A stretch of 64,000 nt of DNA from contig JAGUCH010000003.1 of NCBI GenBank assembly GCA_019096065.1, forward strand, positions 3,596,001 to 3,660,000, given 5' to 3'. A program made the position numbers and the translations under genes. Positions 20,433-30,942 of this stretch are shown in pieces. A model generated the notes under the pieces. It worked only from the letters and a program-made list of their open reading frames with translations. It was not told where the DNA came from and did not search any database. How positions within the stretch are numbered: position 1 is the stretch's first letter; each line of letters begins with the position of its first letter. Source of the stretch: Paracyclopina nana. Taxonomy: Eukaryota > Arthropoda > Copepoda > Cyclopoida > Cyclopettidae.

Positions 20433-21170
20433 ATGCTACTCTCATACTTCACAACTATGACTGTAAGTCGACCTGTTACCAATAAACGGCCATTTTTGAC
20501 TGTAACCTGCCACGGAGCAAACTTCAATTGCCTTTACGATACTGGTGCTAATATCAGCTTGTTGTCACGCACCGCCTTTAGGAAGATTCCCATTGACAAG
20601 AGGCCTCAAAAAGTGCTAACTGCATCCCCGCTAAGAGCTACCTGTGCGTCCGGTACGCCTCTGCGAATACTTGGACTTTATCAGCTGCCATGTGACATCA
20701 AAGGAAAACAAACTCTGTGCGACTTTTATGTTTGTGACTCCTTAAATGTAGAAGGTATCCTGGGGGTAGATATTATCCATGCTGCTGGTTTACACTACGA
20801 CCCCATCTCCATGGCCATTCACTACAAGAAAACCTCGCCAACTGCTGCTGTCGTCCACAATGACACTTTTTTGCCTGCCAGAAGCGTTGCAACTGTCAGA
20901 CTGTTAATTACCGATGAAGAACGCAAACGACAACCAAATTTTGAAGGATGTTTCAAGCTCAGAAATTACGAGGATTCCATGGTGTGCGCAGACGACTGCC
21001 TTCTTCGAACAGACGACTTTGGAATCGCTACTGTGAAAATCACCAACCCTGGATTGGAGCCCGCTACACTGAAGAAGGGGCTAAAAATTGGTGAACTCGT
21101 CAACATTGATTTATCAGATTTTGTACCGTTTAATGATGCATTTGCTTGTGTTTCCAGCATTTCTACTTAG
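20433..21170 (+). CDS. Aspartic protease region of element 2
   Basis: The frame is open from about 20385, and the first ATG is at 20433. The motif LYDTGANISLL is the catalytic D-T-G of a Ty3-type protease, followed by an I-L-G-V-D motif about 80 residues later as in retropepsins. It ends at a TAG (21168-21170) in the same frame as the RT that follows. The TAG is followed by GGACAG, so readthrough is conceivable, but a nonsense mutation is the simpler explanation. Gag is missing upstream. Confidence 0.65.
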   Translation: MLLSYFTTMTVSRPVTNKRPFLTVTCHGANFNCLYDTGANISLLSRTAFRKIPIDKRPQKVLTASPLRATCASGTPLRILGLYQLPCDIKGKQTLCDFYVCDSLNVEGILGVDIIHAAGLHYDPISMAIHYKKTSPTAAVVHNDTFLPARSVATVRLLITDEERKRQPNFEGCFKLRNYEDSMVCADDCLLRTDDFGIATVKITNPGLEPATLKKGLKIGELVNIDLSDFVPFNDAFACVSSIST

Positions 21171-24100
21171 GGACAGCCTCCTAGGCATGATCCCATGGTG
21201 AAGGAGTATATTAACAAGCATGCCAGACTTGACCACTTGACTCCTAATGAGCGTCAGAATTATTTAAAACTGCTCTTAAACAATTCTGACGTTATTTCCA
21301 TTTCAGAATATGACTTGGGTAAATGTACCCTAATGAAGCACAAGATCAATCTGACTAACAAGAACCCAGTGTTCAACAAACAATTTCCGATCCCTCAGAA
21401 ACATTTAGAGCACATCAGTGAAAGTGTTGACGAATGGCTTAAAATGGGAATCATTGAGCCATCTGACTCCGAATGGAATTCCTCAATATTCTGTGTCCCA
21501 AGAAAATTACCAGATGGACAGACAGGCTGGAGACCAGTGATTGATTATAGAGGCCTGAATGCCAAAACAGAGCCATCAAGCTATCGCCTCCCACTCATCT
21601 CCGAATGCATCGATGACATTGGAAGGTCAGGAACCCAACTTTTCTCACAATTAGACCTCCGCAATGGTTTTCACCAAATGCAAATGGATGAATCGTCCAA
21701 ACATTTGACCGCTTTTACTATCCCTGGAAGAGGCCAATTTCAATACTGCAGGGCACCGTTTGGACTTTGCAACATGCCCCTATCATTTCAACGTATGATG
21801 ATGAAAGTGTTTGAACACCTAACTCCCAAGCGAGTTTTGCTATATTTAGATGATATTCTAGTCAAGGGAACTGATCACAAAGACATGATTGCAGGTTTGG
21901 AGGAATGCTTTGCGCGGCTTCGAGAGCAAATCTGAAAATCAACCTCCCCAAGTGTTCCTTTGGAACTACTGAGTGCACTTATCTAGGCTTCACCTTAACA
22001 CCTACGGGTTACCAACCCAACAAGAGGAAATTACAAGCCATAGAAGACGCTCCTCCACCTACTACTGTCCGTGAGATAAGACAATTTCTGGGACTATGCA
22101 ATTTCTTTCGGTCCTGCATTCCAAGGTTTAGCAAGCACTCACACGCGTTATCACAGTTAACCTGCAAAGACTCAAGCTGGCGCTCTGGCCCTCTGCCCCC
22201 TCAAGCCTTACAATCTTTTCAGAAATTGAAGGAGCTTTTGTGTAGTGAGCCTGTGTTGGCTTACCCCAAGCCCGAGCTCGACTACCATTTATATGTGGAT
22301 GCATCCCAAGGCACTGTCGACCACAGTTTGGATGGTGGACTGGGCGCTGTGTTGATCCAGTACCAAAACAACGAGCCTAGGGTAATCAGCTATGCATCAA
22401 GGAGGCGCCTAAAGCCCGAGAAGAACTACACACCTTATCTACTTGAACCATTGGATTGCACTAGGGCAATTAAACACTATCCCGTCTACCTTACTTGCAC
22501 CAAGTTCACATTGTACAGTGATCACCAACCCTTGGAGAAGCCCAACACGACCCATACTCGCACTCTTTCTCGCCTCCAGGACCTCATGATACAGCATTCA
22601 TTTACGGTCCAATATTGTCCAGGTGACAAAAATCCTGCTGACTTTTGTTCTAGAAATGTGCCCGAGGCCTTGCGCCAAATCAACGCCTGTGTGTATGGGG
22701 TCTCTACAGAAGCCTTAGATGATTTGGAAGTCATGAAGCAGCTGCAGAATTCAGACACGGTGCTTTCTGCTCTGATCGCCAAGATCAAGACCAATTTAAC
22801 GCCATCTACTCCCGAACTGAAGCGAATTGTGAATAGATATGCCAGACATTGTGAACTCAAGGATGACATCTTGCTGATAACAATTGGACAACTAGGCCGC
22901 CGGGTCATTTGTGCACCGGCTATATGCCAGGCTGACATCATTAGTGCTGCTCATGCTGCCGTTGGCCATAAAGGAGTTTACAAAACTTGTGAACGAATAC
23001 GAGAACAATATTTCTGGCCGAATATGGTGGCCGACGTGGAAGAATACATTGGCTCATGCTGGAAATGTGACAAAAGCAAGCTAAAGTCAAAACACCCCAA
23101 CACTCCCTTAAACCCGCTATCTCAACCTAGAGGGCCGTTTGAACGAGTGCACTGTGATCTCTTCGGACCACTACGAACGTCAGGTAGACAAAAGAAGTTT
23201 ATCCTAGTCATCACGGATGCTTTCACAAAATATGCCGAATTTGTGGCATTGCCGGACAAGACTCCAGAGACAGTTAGCCGAGGCATTTTCAACAGGTGGA
23301 TTTCGCGCTATGGATCACCATGCATTTTGGTAACCGACGGTGGTAAGGAATTTACAGCGAAGGTAAATGATGAATTGTTCTCGCTACTGCAAATTGATAA
23401 GAAGAAAACTAGCCCCAGACACCCCCAAACTAACGCCGCAGCTGAAGTAATTAACAAGCATATCATTAGCTATTTGCAGAAAACGCTAGATTTGGATTCG
23501 ACGCTTGACTGGGAAGAAATGTTACCAGCATTGCAACTGAGCTACAATGTGGGCGTTAGTAAAGCAACAAAAATGAGCCCGTTCTTTCTTCTGTTCGGGG
23601 TACACCCCAGGACCCCATACATGGACCCAAATGTGGTAGACCACAAGTATTACGGTGATAGCTACAAAGACGAAATTGGAAAACGTCTCCAAATTGCGCG
23701 ACGAGTGGCCGCTGAAAACAACATTCACTACAAGGAGTTGTACACTGCACAGCACAATGCCAAGGTAAAACAAGAAGACTTTAGGGAAGGTATGCTAGTG
23801 TGGCTACACAGACCTGAATTGCGCAAGATTAACCCTAAAATTAATTCACCTTGGGAAGGCATGTATGTTATTGTGAGTCTGCAAGATGAGAATGCGCTCA
23901 TCCAACACATGCAGACAAAGAAAACAAGATATGTGCACAAAGACAGGTTGCGAATTTGCAAATCCGCAGCCAACATGCCCGGGCCTACTCAGTCAAGCGC
24001 CTTGCCCGACGACCCAAAGCCAGACGTCGCAACTCGTGCAGAAGAAAATGAAACGCACGCCTCAGAAACAAAGTCTGGCTATATAAGGATTGAAGACGAC

Positions 24101-24496
24101 GATATCACCATTCTTAACCCTCTGGCACCTCCGCCGCAGCCCATCCCGATCAAAACTGATACTGATCAAGAGTCTGCCACTGACCTCACTCGGCCTAACG
24201 TTAAAGAGGAACCACCAAGCCCAGAATCTGCTACTGATAATCAACCTACAGGGCTGTTTCAGCGGTTACGGCAAGGTATTTCACCGTTATCTGATTTTGG
24301 TACTGAGTTAGGCAACCTGGTCGTCCCCCTCGACCCTGAAGTCCAACGCCAAGCCCGTTCCTATAAGAAGGCTACTGCTCCCACCGAACAACCCGCTACC
24401 ACCCGTAGAGCTGCGGCTGCAAAGAATATCGAGATACAAGATTCAGTTTTACCTTCCAGGCCAGTTGAATACAAGAAATACACGAAGAAGAAATGA
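21171..24496 (+). pseudogene. pol: pol of element 2: RT, RNase H, integrase, broken by a frameshift
   Basis: The first frame (to 21935) carries the RT palm with SQLDLRNGFHQ and YLDD (about 21841-21852). It ends abruptly at a TGA, while the continuation of the RT thumb, RNase H (YVDAS ... SDHQPL) and integrase is in another frame from about 21920 to 24496. The switch lies within a few codons around 21,915-21,935, where both frames are recognisable, so a single-base indel is likely. The integrase has the H-H-C-C zinc region (near 22,950-23,080) and D, D, E residues (HCDLFGP, VTDGG, AAAEV). The C-terminal tail is proline-rich. The last codons overlap the env start as ATGA. Confidence 0.8.
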
Positions 24497-26256
24497 ACCT
24501 ACACCTGTACTTTCTCACTCTGCAACTTGTAGCAGACTTTGTGGCCACAGGGAGGGGATTGGCTGAAACGCAAAACCCCACAACTCAGCTGTTGTCAAAA
24601 ACTTCCAATACAGACTGGTCCCACTATGGATTCCAAAGGGCTGGCAAAGCCATGGTCTCGGTCCATTATGGCCATATCTACATAAATGTCAATCTTCATA
24701 ATCTCAAGGAATACTTTTCAGTTGCTCTGAACCTCCAGCTCCTCATCTCAAGCGCCGCTACTTCTAAAGCAAATGACTCAGTACTCCAAACTCTCAGAGA
24801 TCTTGTCAATGAACGCACTCGCCGAATGGAATTGAAGTACAACGATGTCGTCAGCTTCTATACACTTTATTCAGACAACAACCAGGGCCCCAGACAGAAA
24901 CGGTTCCTTGGTGTCCTCCTAGCAGGCCTCGCTGGTCTGGGCATTGGATCAACCCTATTCGGATTACTTGACCAAGGAAAGATGGACAACCTTGCCAGAA
25001 ACATCAACAAGCTGGGTTTCCGCCAAGACAAGATAATACACCTCCTTGGTAAGACTAATGAAAACGTCCGCTTAAACAGGGTAGACATTGCTAAACTAAG
25101 AGAAGCCTTGTCTGCGGTTTCCAACCTGGTAAGCAAGAACCAGCTAGAAATAGAAGTCACTGTTCTAGCCATGCAATCTGATCACATCCTTAGTCTGATT
25201 GAAAATAAGCTTGACTTGTATGTCGCTGCAGCAGCTGCCGGCGCCCGTCACAGACTTGCCCATGGCTTGCTCTCTTACGAGGAGGCCTCCAGCTCCTTAA
25301 AAGTGGTCGCGAAGATGGCACGCAACAAGGGCTTACAGCCAATTGTTACTGACCCCCATTACCTATACCAGCTTGAGACCTCCATAATCTTTGACGTGGA
25401 CGGATTTAACCTACTTGTACATGTGCCACTTACCAATGAAGATCAGGTTTTGACACTCTATCGCTACTTGCCCTTCCCCATTGAAATCACGCCAGGCCTA
25501 ACTGTAGAAGTTCATCCAGAACATGACATGTTGGCCTTACACGAAGAATCCGGATCGCACTTTGAGCTATCCCACACGGACATCTCTATGTGTGAAAAGG
25601 TGCACGACTACTATATCTGTCCCCATATATCCTATCTGGCCAAAAGAAATCAGCCTTCCTGCGTAATGTCCCTCTATCTTGCAGACCACAATCAAGCTTT
25701 AAAAACTTGTAAACTGGCAATACGGCAAGCTACCGATTGCATCCTTCCATTTGGGAACAACGAGTTTTCTGCTTTTACGGAGGATCCAACTTATTACCAA
25801 CTGACATGCAGCAATGGCACCACGAAAACTAGCCAACTACACCACTTTCATCATTTCAAGTTAGAAGAGGGTTGCAATGTTGAGCTTCCACATTTCACGT
25901 TGTTTGGGGGCATAGAAATCAGAGTGGAGAAGACCATGGAAACCTACAAATGGAATGTCCCAATTCTCCAGCTTGGTCACAATATGTCACCAGACGACAT
26001 TCTGAAGACTCTAAACCAGATCAACTCCACTTTACCTCCAACTGACCCACATTCTCTGGCTTTCCTCAAAAGCCATTTTGAACCAGTCACAACTTGGAAT
26101 GAGACGTTAATCATCATTGCCATCGTTGCTGTCATCTCCCTAGTTTTGGTTCTCCTGGTCTACTCCTACGCCTTCAAGAATTTCCGCGTAATGACTTTCT
26201 TCCGACAAACTAAAAATCAGGACCATGACCTAATTCCCAATAACGTCACCACCTAA
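24493..26256 (+). CDS. env: Envelope fusion protein of element 2 (errantivirus / baculovirus F type)
   Basis: This 587-residue type I membrane protein has an N-terminal hydrophobic stretch and then, at about residue 133, a furin-type site (RQKR) directly followed by a glycine-rich hydrophobic fusion peptide of about 20 residues. Heptad-like helices follow, then a Cys-rich middle domain and a transmembrane anchor near residues 540-563 (LIIIAIVAVISLVLVLLVYS) with a short tail. Site, fusion peptide and anchor are in the order found in errantivirus Env and baculovirus F proteins. The ATG overlaps the pol stop by four bases. No stop or frameshift interrupts it, in contrast to pol. Confidence 0.85.
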   Translation: MNLHLYFLTLQLVADFVATGRGLAETQNPTTQLLSKTSNTDWSHYGFQRAGKAMVSVHYGHIYINVNLHNLKEYFSVALNLQLLISSAATSKANDSVLQTLRDLVNERTRRMELKYNDVVSFYTLYSDNNQGPRQKRFLGVLLAGLAGLGIGSTLFGLLDQGKMDNLARNINKLGFRQDKIIHLLGKTNENVRLNRVDIAKLREALSAVSNLVSKNQLEIEVTVLAMQSDHILSLIENKLDLYVAAAAAGARHRLAHGLLSYEEASSSLKVVAKMARNKGLQPIVTDPHYLYQLETSIIFDVDGFNLLVHVPLTNEDQVLTLYRYLPFPIEITPGLTVEVHPEHDMLALHEESGSHFELSHTDISMCEKVHDYYICPHISYLAKRNQPSCVMSLYLADHNQALKTCKLAIRQATDCILPFGNNEFSAFTEDPTYYQLTCSNGTTKTSQLHHFHHFKLEEGCNVELPHFTLFGGIEIRVEKTMETYKWNVPILQLGHNMSPDDILKTLNQINSTLPPTDPHSLAFLKSHFEPVTTWNETLIIIAIVAVISLVLVLLVYSYAFKNFRVMTFFRQTKNQDHDLIPNNVTT

Positions 26257-26281
26257 ATCTTTTTACCATGGGGAGGGATAT

Positions 26282-26469
26282 TGTACTTTTGACTTCCTGG
26301 CAATTACTCTTTTACGCAACTAACCCTTTTCCTGCTTCCGCCTAACAACACTCACTCTTATGATAGTGCCGTAACCTTGTGCGACAGATATATAAGCGCG
26401 AGTACTGCAATAAAGAAACAGATTTGATACTGACTTCGAGCTAGCAAGTCGTGCTCATTCCGGCTCGCC
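26282..26469 (+). repeat. 3' LTR of element 2
   Basis: A purine tract (GGGGAGGGA, about 26270-26279) after the env stop is the polypurine tract. The LTR then starts at about TGTACTTTTG (26282). It contains TATATAAG (26389-26396) and AATAAA (26409-26414) and ends near CGCCA (about 26469). The ends are estimates because the 5' LTR is not seen. On the opposite strand the host receptor gene reads into it. Confidence 0.6.
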
Positions 26470-27464
26470 ATAGTTGTAGGATCTTGGGAAGTCCAGGATA
26501 CAATATCTGGTATCAGTATTACTGAAGCAGTAAATATGAATATCACAAGACCCATAATTGAAATACCCAATGTGTTTAAAATGTTCTCATTTCGCGCATG
26601 GTTGTTATAGGCAGAAGATGCAACACTGTGAGATGATTTGAAGATATTCAATGCTTTCTTGCCAACTATGACAACATTTCCGACCAGAAAAATGATGAAG
26701 GTCAGCGCAATTGGCAGCTTAAAAAATCTGTAAAAATCTGTAAGAATTGTCAACTTTAAGCTTCATAAAATACATTTTAAACTTACGCAATTACTATTTG
26801 GTCATGAAAAACGTCTCTGTCCACCTTCGATGGTTGACCAGTGATTTTCAAAAAGTACGAATTTGTTTCATGCTCACGTACGCATAGCCTTGCAACGACT
26901 GCCATGATGCTAAGAAGGCAATTTATCCTATGAAGAATAGCTGACAAAATCTTGTCATTCACGAGGGCCATTTTGGGCCATGCAAAAATGTAGAGACATC
27001 TCAAAATTGTCATTTCAGCAATGGCAAATGCAGACACTAAAGCAGCTCCCACAATAGAATACATACTCCACACAGCAAGTAAGGTGTCACCTTTAGATAT
27101 GAGCTTTTTTATAGTTGAAGTAGCAAATCAAGCTAGATTAAAGTACGAATATTTGAAACGAGTTACCTATTGGGGCAAAAAAGTAGCGAAAGGCCACAAA
27201 TGGGCAAACTGTTATATTGCACCCCATAAACATCCAACAAAGTTTGGTGAGCAATTGATTGACAGCTGTCCTCTTTTGAGGATCCATGGTCAATTTCTCA
27301 TAGATTATCATAAAAGACAAGCAAGCATTGCCTATTGTTTCAATACAGATGAACATTGCCACTCCAGCCAAAAATCGTATAGGATCTTGGTGGTAAGTCA
27401 ATTCAAGCCTCTCTTCAATTGTCCCTAGCGTAAAGCTCTTATTAAATTGAGGTGGAAGCAGCAT
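26358..27464 (-). CDS. Rhodopsin-like orphan receptor paralogue 1, tail replaced by LTR sequence
   Basis: The three exons are 27464-27167, 27090-26787 and 26727-26358, with GT-AG junctions in phases 1 and 2 identical to those of the paralogue at 29867-30942. Exon 1 carries two membrane segments and the loop YEKLTMDPQKR, exon 2 two more, and exon 3 two clear ones. The paralogue ends with a seventh host-encoded segment. Here the reading frame instead crosses into the LTR of element 2 (host sequence ends at about 26,470) and terminates at 26358 after a hydrophobic LTR-encoded stretch (ICFFIAVLALIYLSHKV). I infer that the insertion truncated the gene and supplied a substitute tail. Ligand and pathway are unknown, and whether the chimeric gene is expressed cannot be told. 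Confidence 0.6.
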
Positions 27465-28938
27465 GCTGTCAAAAAGTGGACTAAAAGCCTTTACGTACGT
27501 ACCTTGAGAAGCTTTTCAAAGCCAAAGAAGCGCGTTATAAGGACATAATGAGGACATTCATACCCAACCAGAAATTTTCCCGAGCTTTCTGTTAGCAATT
27601 GTAACGCATTGGCGCTCGTTTTATTTACCCAGGTTGAGTTTGTGCCTGTGGGACAAACTGTTAACTATTAACTGCCTTACTACCTATGCAAAAACATCGC
27701 AGGTGAAACGGCAAATCGGTGTTTTAGATTTTACTTGGGTGGCAAGGCAGCTAAAGTTGCATAATGGCATTAACAGATATAAGCCCAGTTCCAACACGGG
27801 ATATCAGCATAGTATAGTACGGTAAACCAGTCAAGTCAGGTTGAGCTGAGCGCGCGAGCTAGCTGTGACCTGACTATGCTAAAAAGTCAAGTTACGTCTC
27901 CTGACTATGCTGATTTCCCTTGTTGGAACCGGGCTTTAGTCTGAATTAGAGATCTATGAACATCCATGAATTTACTTTGAGATTTATTAAATGGCTTTTT
28001 TAAAGTGGTCACAATGCTTTTAAAATCAGAGTGTCTACAGGAAGAGATGAGCTGCGTTATGGCTGTTAAAGAAAGTCACTACCATAGCAACCATTAAATG
28101 GCAGCGCTGCAGCGTTTTTTATCCTCCATAGAACACAAACGCTGGCAATTTTAAAATGCTAGATATTTTTAATAACTATTAGAGAATGAGCGAATATAGC
28201 CAAGAATATAGGAATTTATTGGTAATCAATGTAGGGTATTAATTTTCTCCTTTTCAATAAGACCAAATTTATTTATTAACAATCAAAGAAATCCACGTCT
28301 ATATGGATACGGTTATTAATATGCGCAAATGCAGGAAGACAATGCTTTACTGAAAAAGTTTGCCCTTTCCTTTCCATTTTGGGTGCAACTCATCTAACAG
28401 ATCATACCAAGGCCAGGCAATTTTTTCTTGATTCAAATGGTCATTTTTTTAATGTGTACTATCAATTATCGAGTATTTGTGTAACTCTCATTATAAGTAA
28501 TTGTTTTAAATCATTTCATGGAAAGAAATGACTAACTTTGGTAACTCTTTGCAGCACCAAGGTCTAAGGATTCATTTTACAAGAACCTAGAGTGCTTTTT
28601 GAAGGAACGCAGGGAGGTGCATTCACTTTTGAAGAGCTTCAGGACATCAAGTTATGGGAGCTGTGATGATTTCTGGCGTTTTTAACAAAATACTGGCAAC
28701 ATCTTCTGTGCCTAGCTCTATACTGTTATCGTACAAAATGGCAACAAACAAGTGAATGAGGGCTTTTGCTCTCGAAATCGAAGTGTCAAATCTTGTCTCA
28801 AATACAGCGAGAAATGGGTGTATTGAACAACAAGCGAAAAGTTTTCTTTAAAAGTCCCATTAGGTAAGCAAAATATTTTTTTCGTCAAATCGGTAGACGT
28901 GAAAATCGTCAAACCAAACATTAAATTTCTCGTTCTTT
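27465..28938. other. Intergenic region with one MITE-like element
   Basis: No gene is seen between the receptor start and the R3HDM4-like gene. It contains the inverted-repeat element at 27781-27936 and otherwise AT-rich DNA. It should hold the divergent promoters of both genes. Confidence 0.5.
27781..27936. mobile_element. MITE-like element with 33-bp terminal inverted repeats
   Basis: The left end (27781-27813, beginning AAGCCCAGTTCCAACACGGG) is the near-perfect reverse complement of the right end (27904-27936, ending TTGGAACCGGGCTT), with only a few mismatches. Sub-terminal GACTATGCT and TCAAGTCAGG segments are also repeated in inverted form. The 156-bp size, long terminal repeats and lack of coding capacity fit a non-autonomous DNA transposon. 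Flanking duplications are not certain (possibly TA). Confidence 0.7.
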
Positions 28939-29796
28939 ATGAAAAGTGGTGGCGACTCCTCGGGCCTTTCAGAAGATGAAGGCATACTGAACGAGGTTGA
29001 GGCCGTTCCACCACGGCCTCAGCGGCCTCCGAGGCCACCGCCCTCCCCGGCATCTACTAGGAAGCTGCCGCTAGCAGGCACTTGCTTGAAGTTGAAAAAA
29101 GGCCGAAGGGCGAGACATCGTTATGATAGCGAAAGAAGCCTCTTTGCCGCCGTAGACATGGATCCAGATGAGGCACCCGAGGGCTGGGACATTGCCCAAG
29201 AAAACAACTCCCATTTTAGGGCGCTCTTGGATCAAGACAACCGGCATCTTTTGGACCGTTTTCTGGACAATGAAAGCATCGACAGCCATGATGACAATGA
29301 AGCATTCACTGCCAATGAGAATGAAATTTGCAATGACAACGATCCTGAGGCCTCGTTTTTAAGAATCAGCAGCCATTTGAGACAAGCTTTGAAAAAGCAT
29401 TTACCCTGGGTATGTTGTCATTTCGATGACTTTTTTATGGCTTTAGATGAATAATTGTTTTCTGTTTAGGGAATATTGGAAAATCTGCAGGAAAAAATAA
29501 TTGAGCACTTTGTCAACAATCCGGAGAAGTGCTATGTTGCCACTGATTTCAGCAGCTACGAGCGATTGTTGGCCCATGTCTGCTCCATGTACAATCGTTT
29601 GGAGTCGAGAAGTAGGTTGCCATAAATAAATTGCAATTGCTCAATTCGGAATGAAACCATTTATATCGCAGGCTTTGACAACAACGGCATCCGTACATTG
29701 AAGATCAGCAATCCGTCTGGATCCAACTTTGAACCAATCGACCCCAACTTGGTTGCATACCTCAAAATGCGAAGCGACTTTTGCAACAAAATATGA
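28939..29796 (+). CDS. R3HDM4: R3H domain-containing protein, R3HDM4-like
   Basis: The three exons are 28939-29409, 29470-29611 and 29672-29796, separated by two 60-nt introns in phases 0 and 1; the product is about 245 residues. The N-terminal half has proline-rich and acidic stretches. The C-terminal half carries FLRISSHLRQALKK, then an R3H-like region (ILENLQEKIIEHF, then YERLLAHVCSMYNRL) and a KISNPSG-type end. This order matches vertebrate R3HDM4, which has a similar length. R3H domains bind single-stranded nucleic acid; the cellular role of R3HDM4 is poorly known. The gene converges on the receptor gene at 29867, with only 70 bp between the stops. Confidence 0.75.
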
Positions 29797-29866
29797 ATTT
29801 GATAATCAAATTTGGGAGGAAACCTTATGATAACAGGATAACTATTCCGAGAATTTATTGATTTAT

Positions 29867-30942
29867 TCATGACATAGAATCTAGAGCTATCTGAAATGCT
29901 TTAGGTTTCGACACAAAGAAAGCAATGGGGAAAACATGGGCTAGAACTCCGCAAAGTTGGGAGAATACAATGATGGCCTCATTCCTTTCAAGCACGCCAA
30001 AGTGTCGCGACAAAACGAATGGGCACGACAGCAAGCCTAATGCCAGGAAAACCTTCATGGTTGATCCGAAGCTCAAAATTGGATCGTTTTTGTTAGTCGA
30101 GTTGTACGTTACTGCTCCAGTTGGCTGAGCCACAGTGACAACTCTCCTGGATTTGTAGAAGGCCTTCACTTTGAGGGCGTAGAAAGTGATGCTGCCAATG
30201 ATTATGACCAGAATGCAGAAAGCAAACGGGATGCGAGTGGCACTAAAACAGTAGAGCTGAAATTTCCGAAATATTCGTAAACAGACTTACTGATTTTGAA
30301 CAGCTTGCTGGAGCTCAGTTTTCGTTGGATGAGGTTGGTTCGTCAAGAAGGCGACGAATTCATTCGCTTTGTGCTCTCCCAAGAGCAATCTTGTCACAGC
30401 TATCAAGCATGATAGCATCATGTTGAAAGCTTTCAGGAACTTCGCTATGTAGTCGTCACAAATCAAGGCCATTCTTTTCCAAGCTCCAGCGTAGAGGCAT
30501 TTCAGTACGATGATTTCTGTTAAGACAAACAGCAAATTGTTCGAAGCCAAAACGAGGCTGAGATAAACCCACATGGCTTCTGCCGTTCCTGCAATGTTGC
30601 CAAAGTGCTTAAAACAAAAATGATCCTCTTGCTGAAAAAGTTACCTAGCGGCTGGTAGATGAGGCGATAGACCACAAACGGCATCACGAATGTGTTGGTG
30701 AAAATGATGATGGCTCCAAATTGTGATGTCAATTGATTGGATGCGTTGCGTTTTTGCGGATCCATCCCGTATCGCTCATATGTGATCATTAGCATTAGCA
30801 GAAAATTGCACAATGTCATCATTGACGCCTGGAGCGTCAGGCTTGCCACAAAAGTGACGGGTTGCCTGAAGAAAGCCTTCGTGAAGTTACTCATTTCACA
30901 TATATTTTTAAGGGAGTTGTTCTTTGGAATATTGCCAACCAC
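29867..30942 (-). CDS. Rhodopsin-like orphan receptor paralogue 2
   Basis: The three exons are 30942-30645, 30588-30291 and 30242-29867, with the same phases (1, 2) and nearly the same exon lengths as paralogue 1. I count seven hydrophobic segments: two in exon 1, two in exon 2 and three in exon 3. After the first segment comes YERYGMDPQKR, a loop shared with paralogue 1 (YEKLTMDPQKR). Exon 2 ends a membrane segment with TRLLLGEH. The fold is most likely a divergent class A GPCR; a chemosensory or neuropeptide receptor role is possible, but nothing in the sequence decides it. The start could also be a Met 16 codons downstream. Confidence 0.65.

Larger units (their letters stand above)
20294..26470 (+). 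mobile_element. Errantivirus-like Ty3 provirus lacking gag and 5' LTR (element 2)
   Basis: The order protease, RT, RNase H, integrase and env, with a baculovirus-F-like env, is that of insect errantiviruses. No gag ORF or recognisable 5' LTR is found before the protease ORF, and element 1 lies directly upstream. Either the 5' part was deleted, or element 1 is inserted into it and the missing part lies to the left of the window. A 3' LTR with TATA box and polyadenylation signal follows env. Pol contains an in-frame TAG and a frameshift, while env is intact. Confidence 0.75.
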
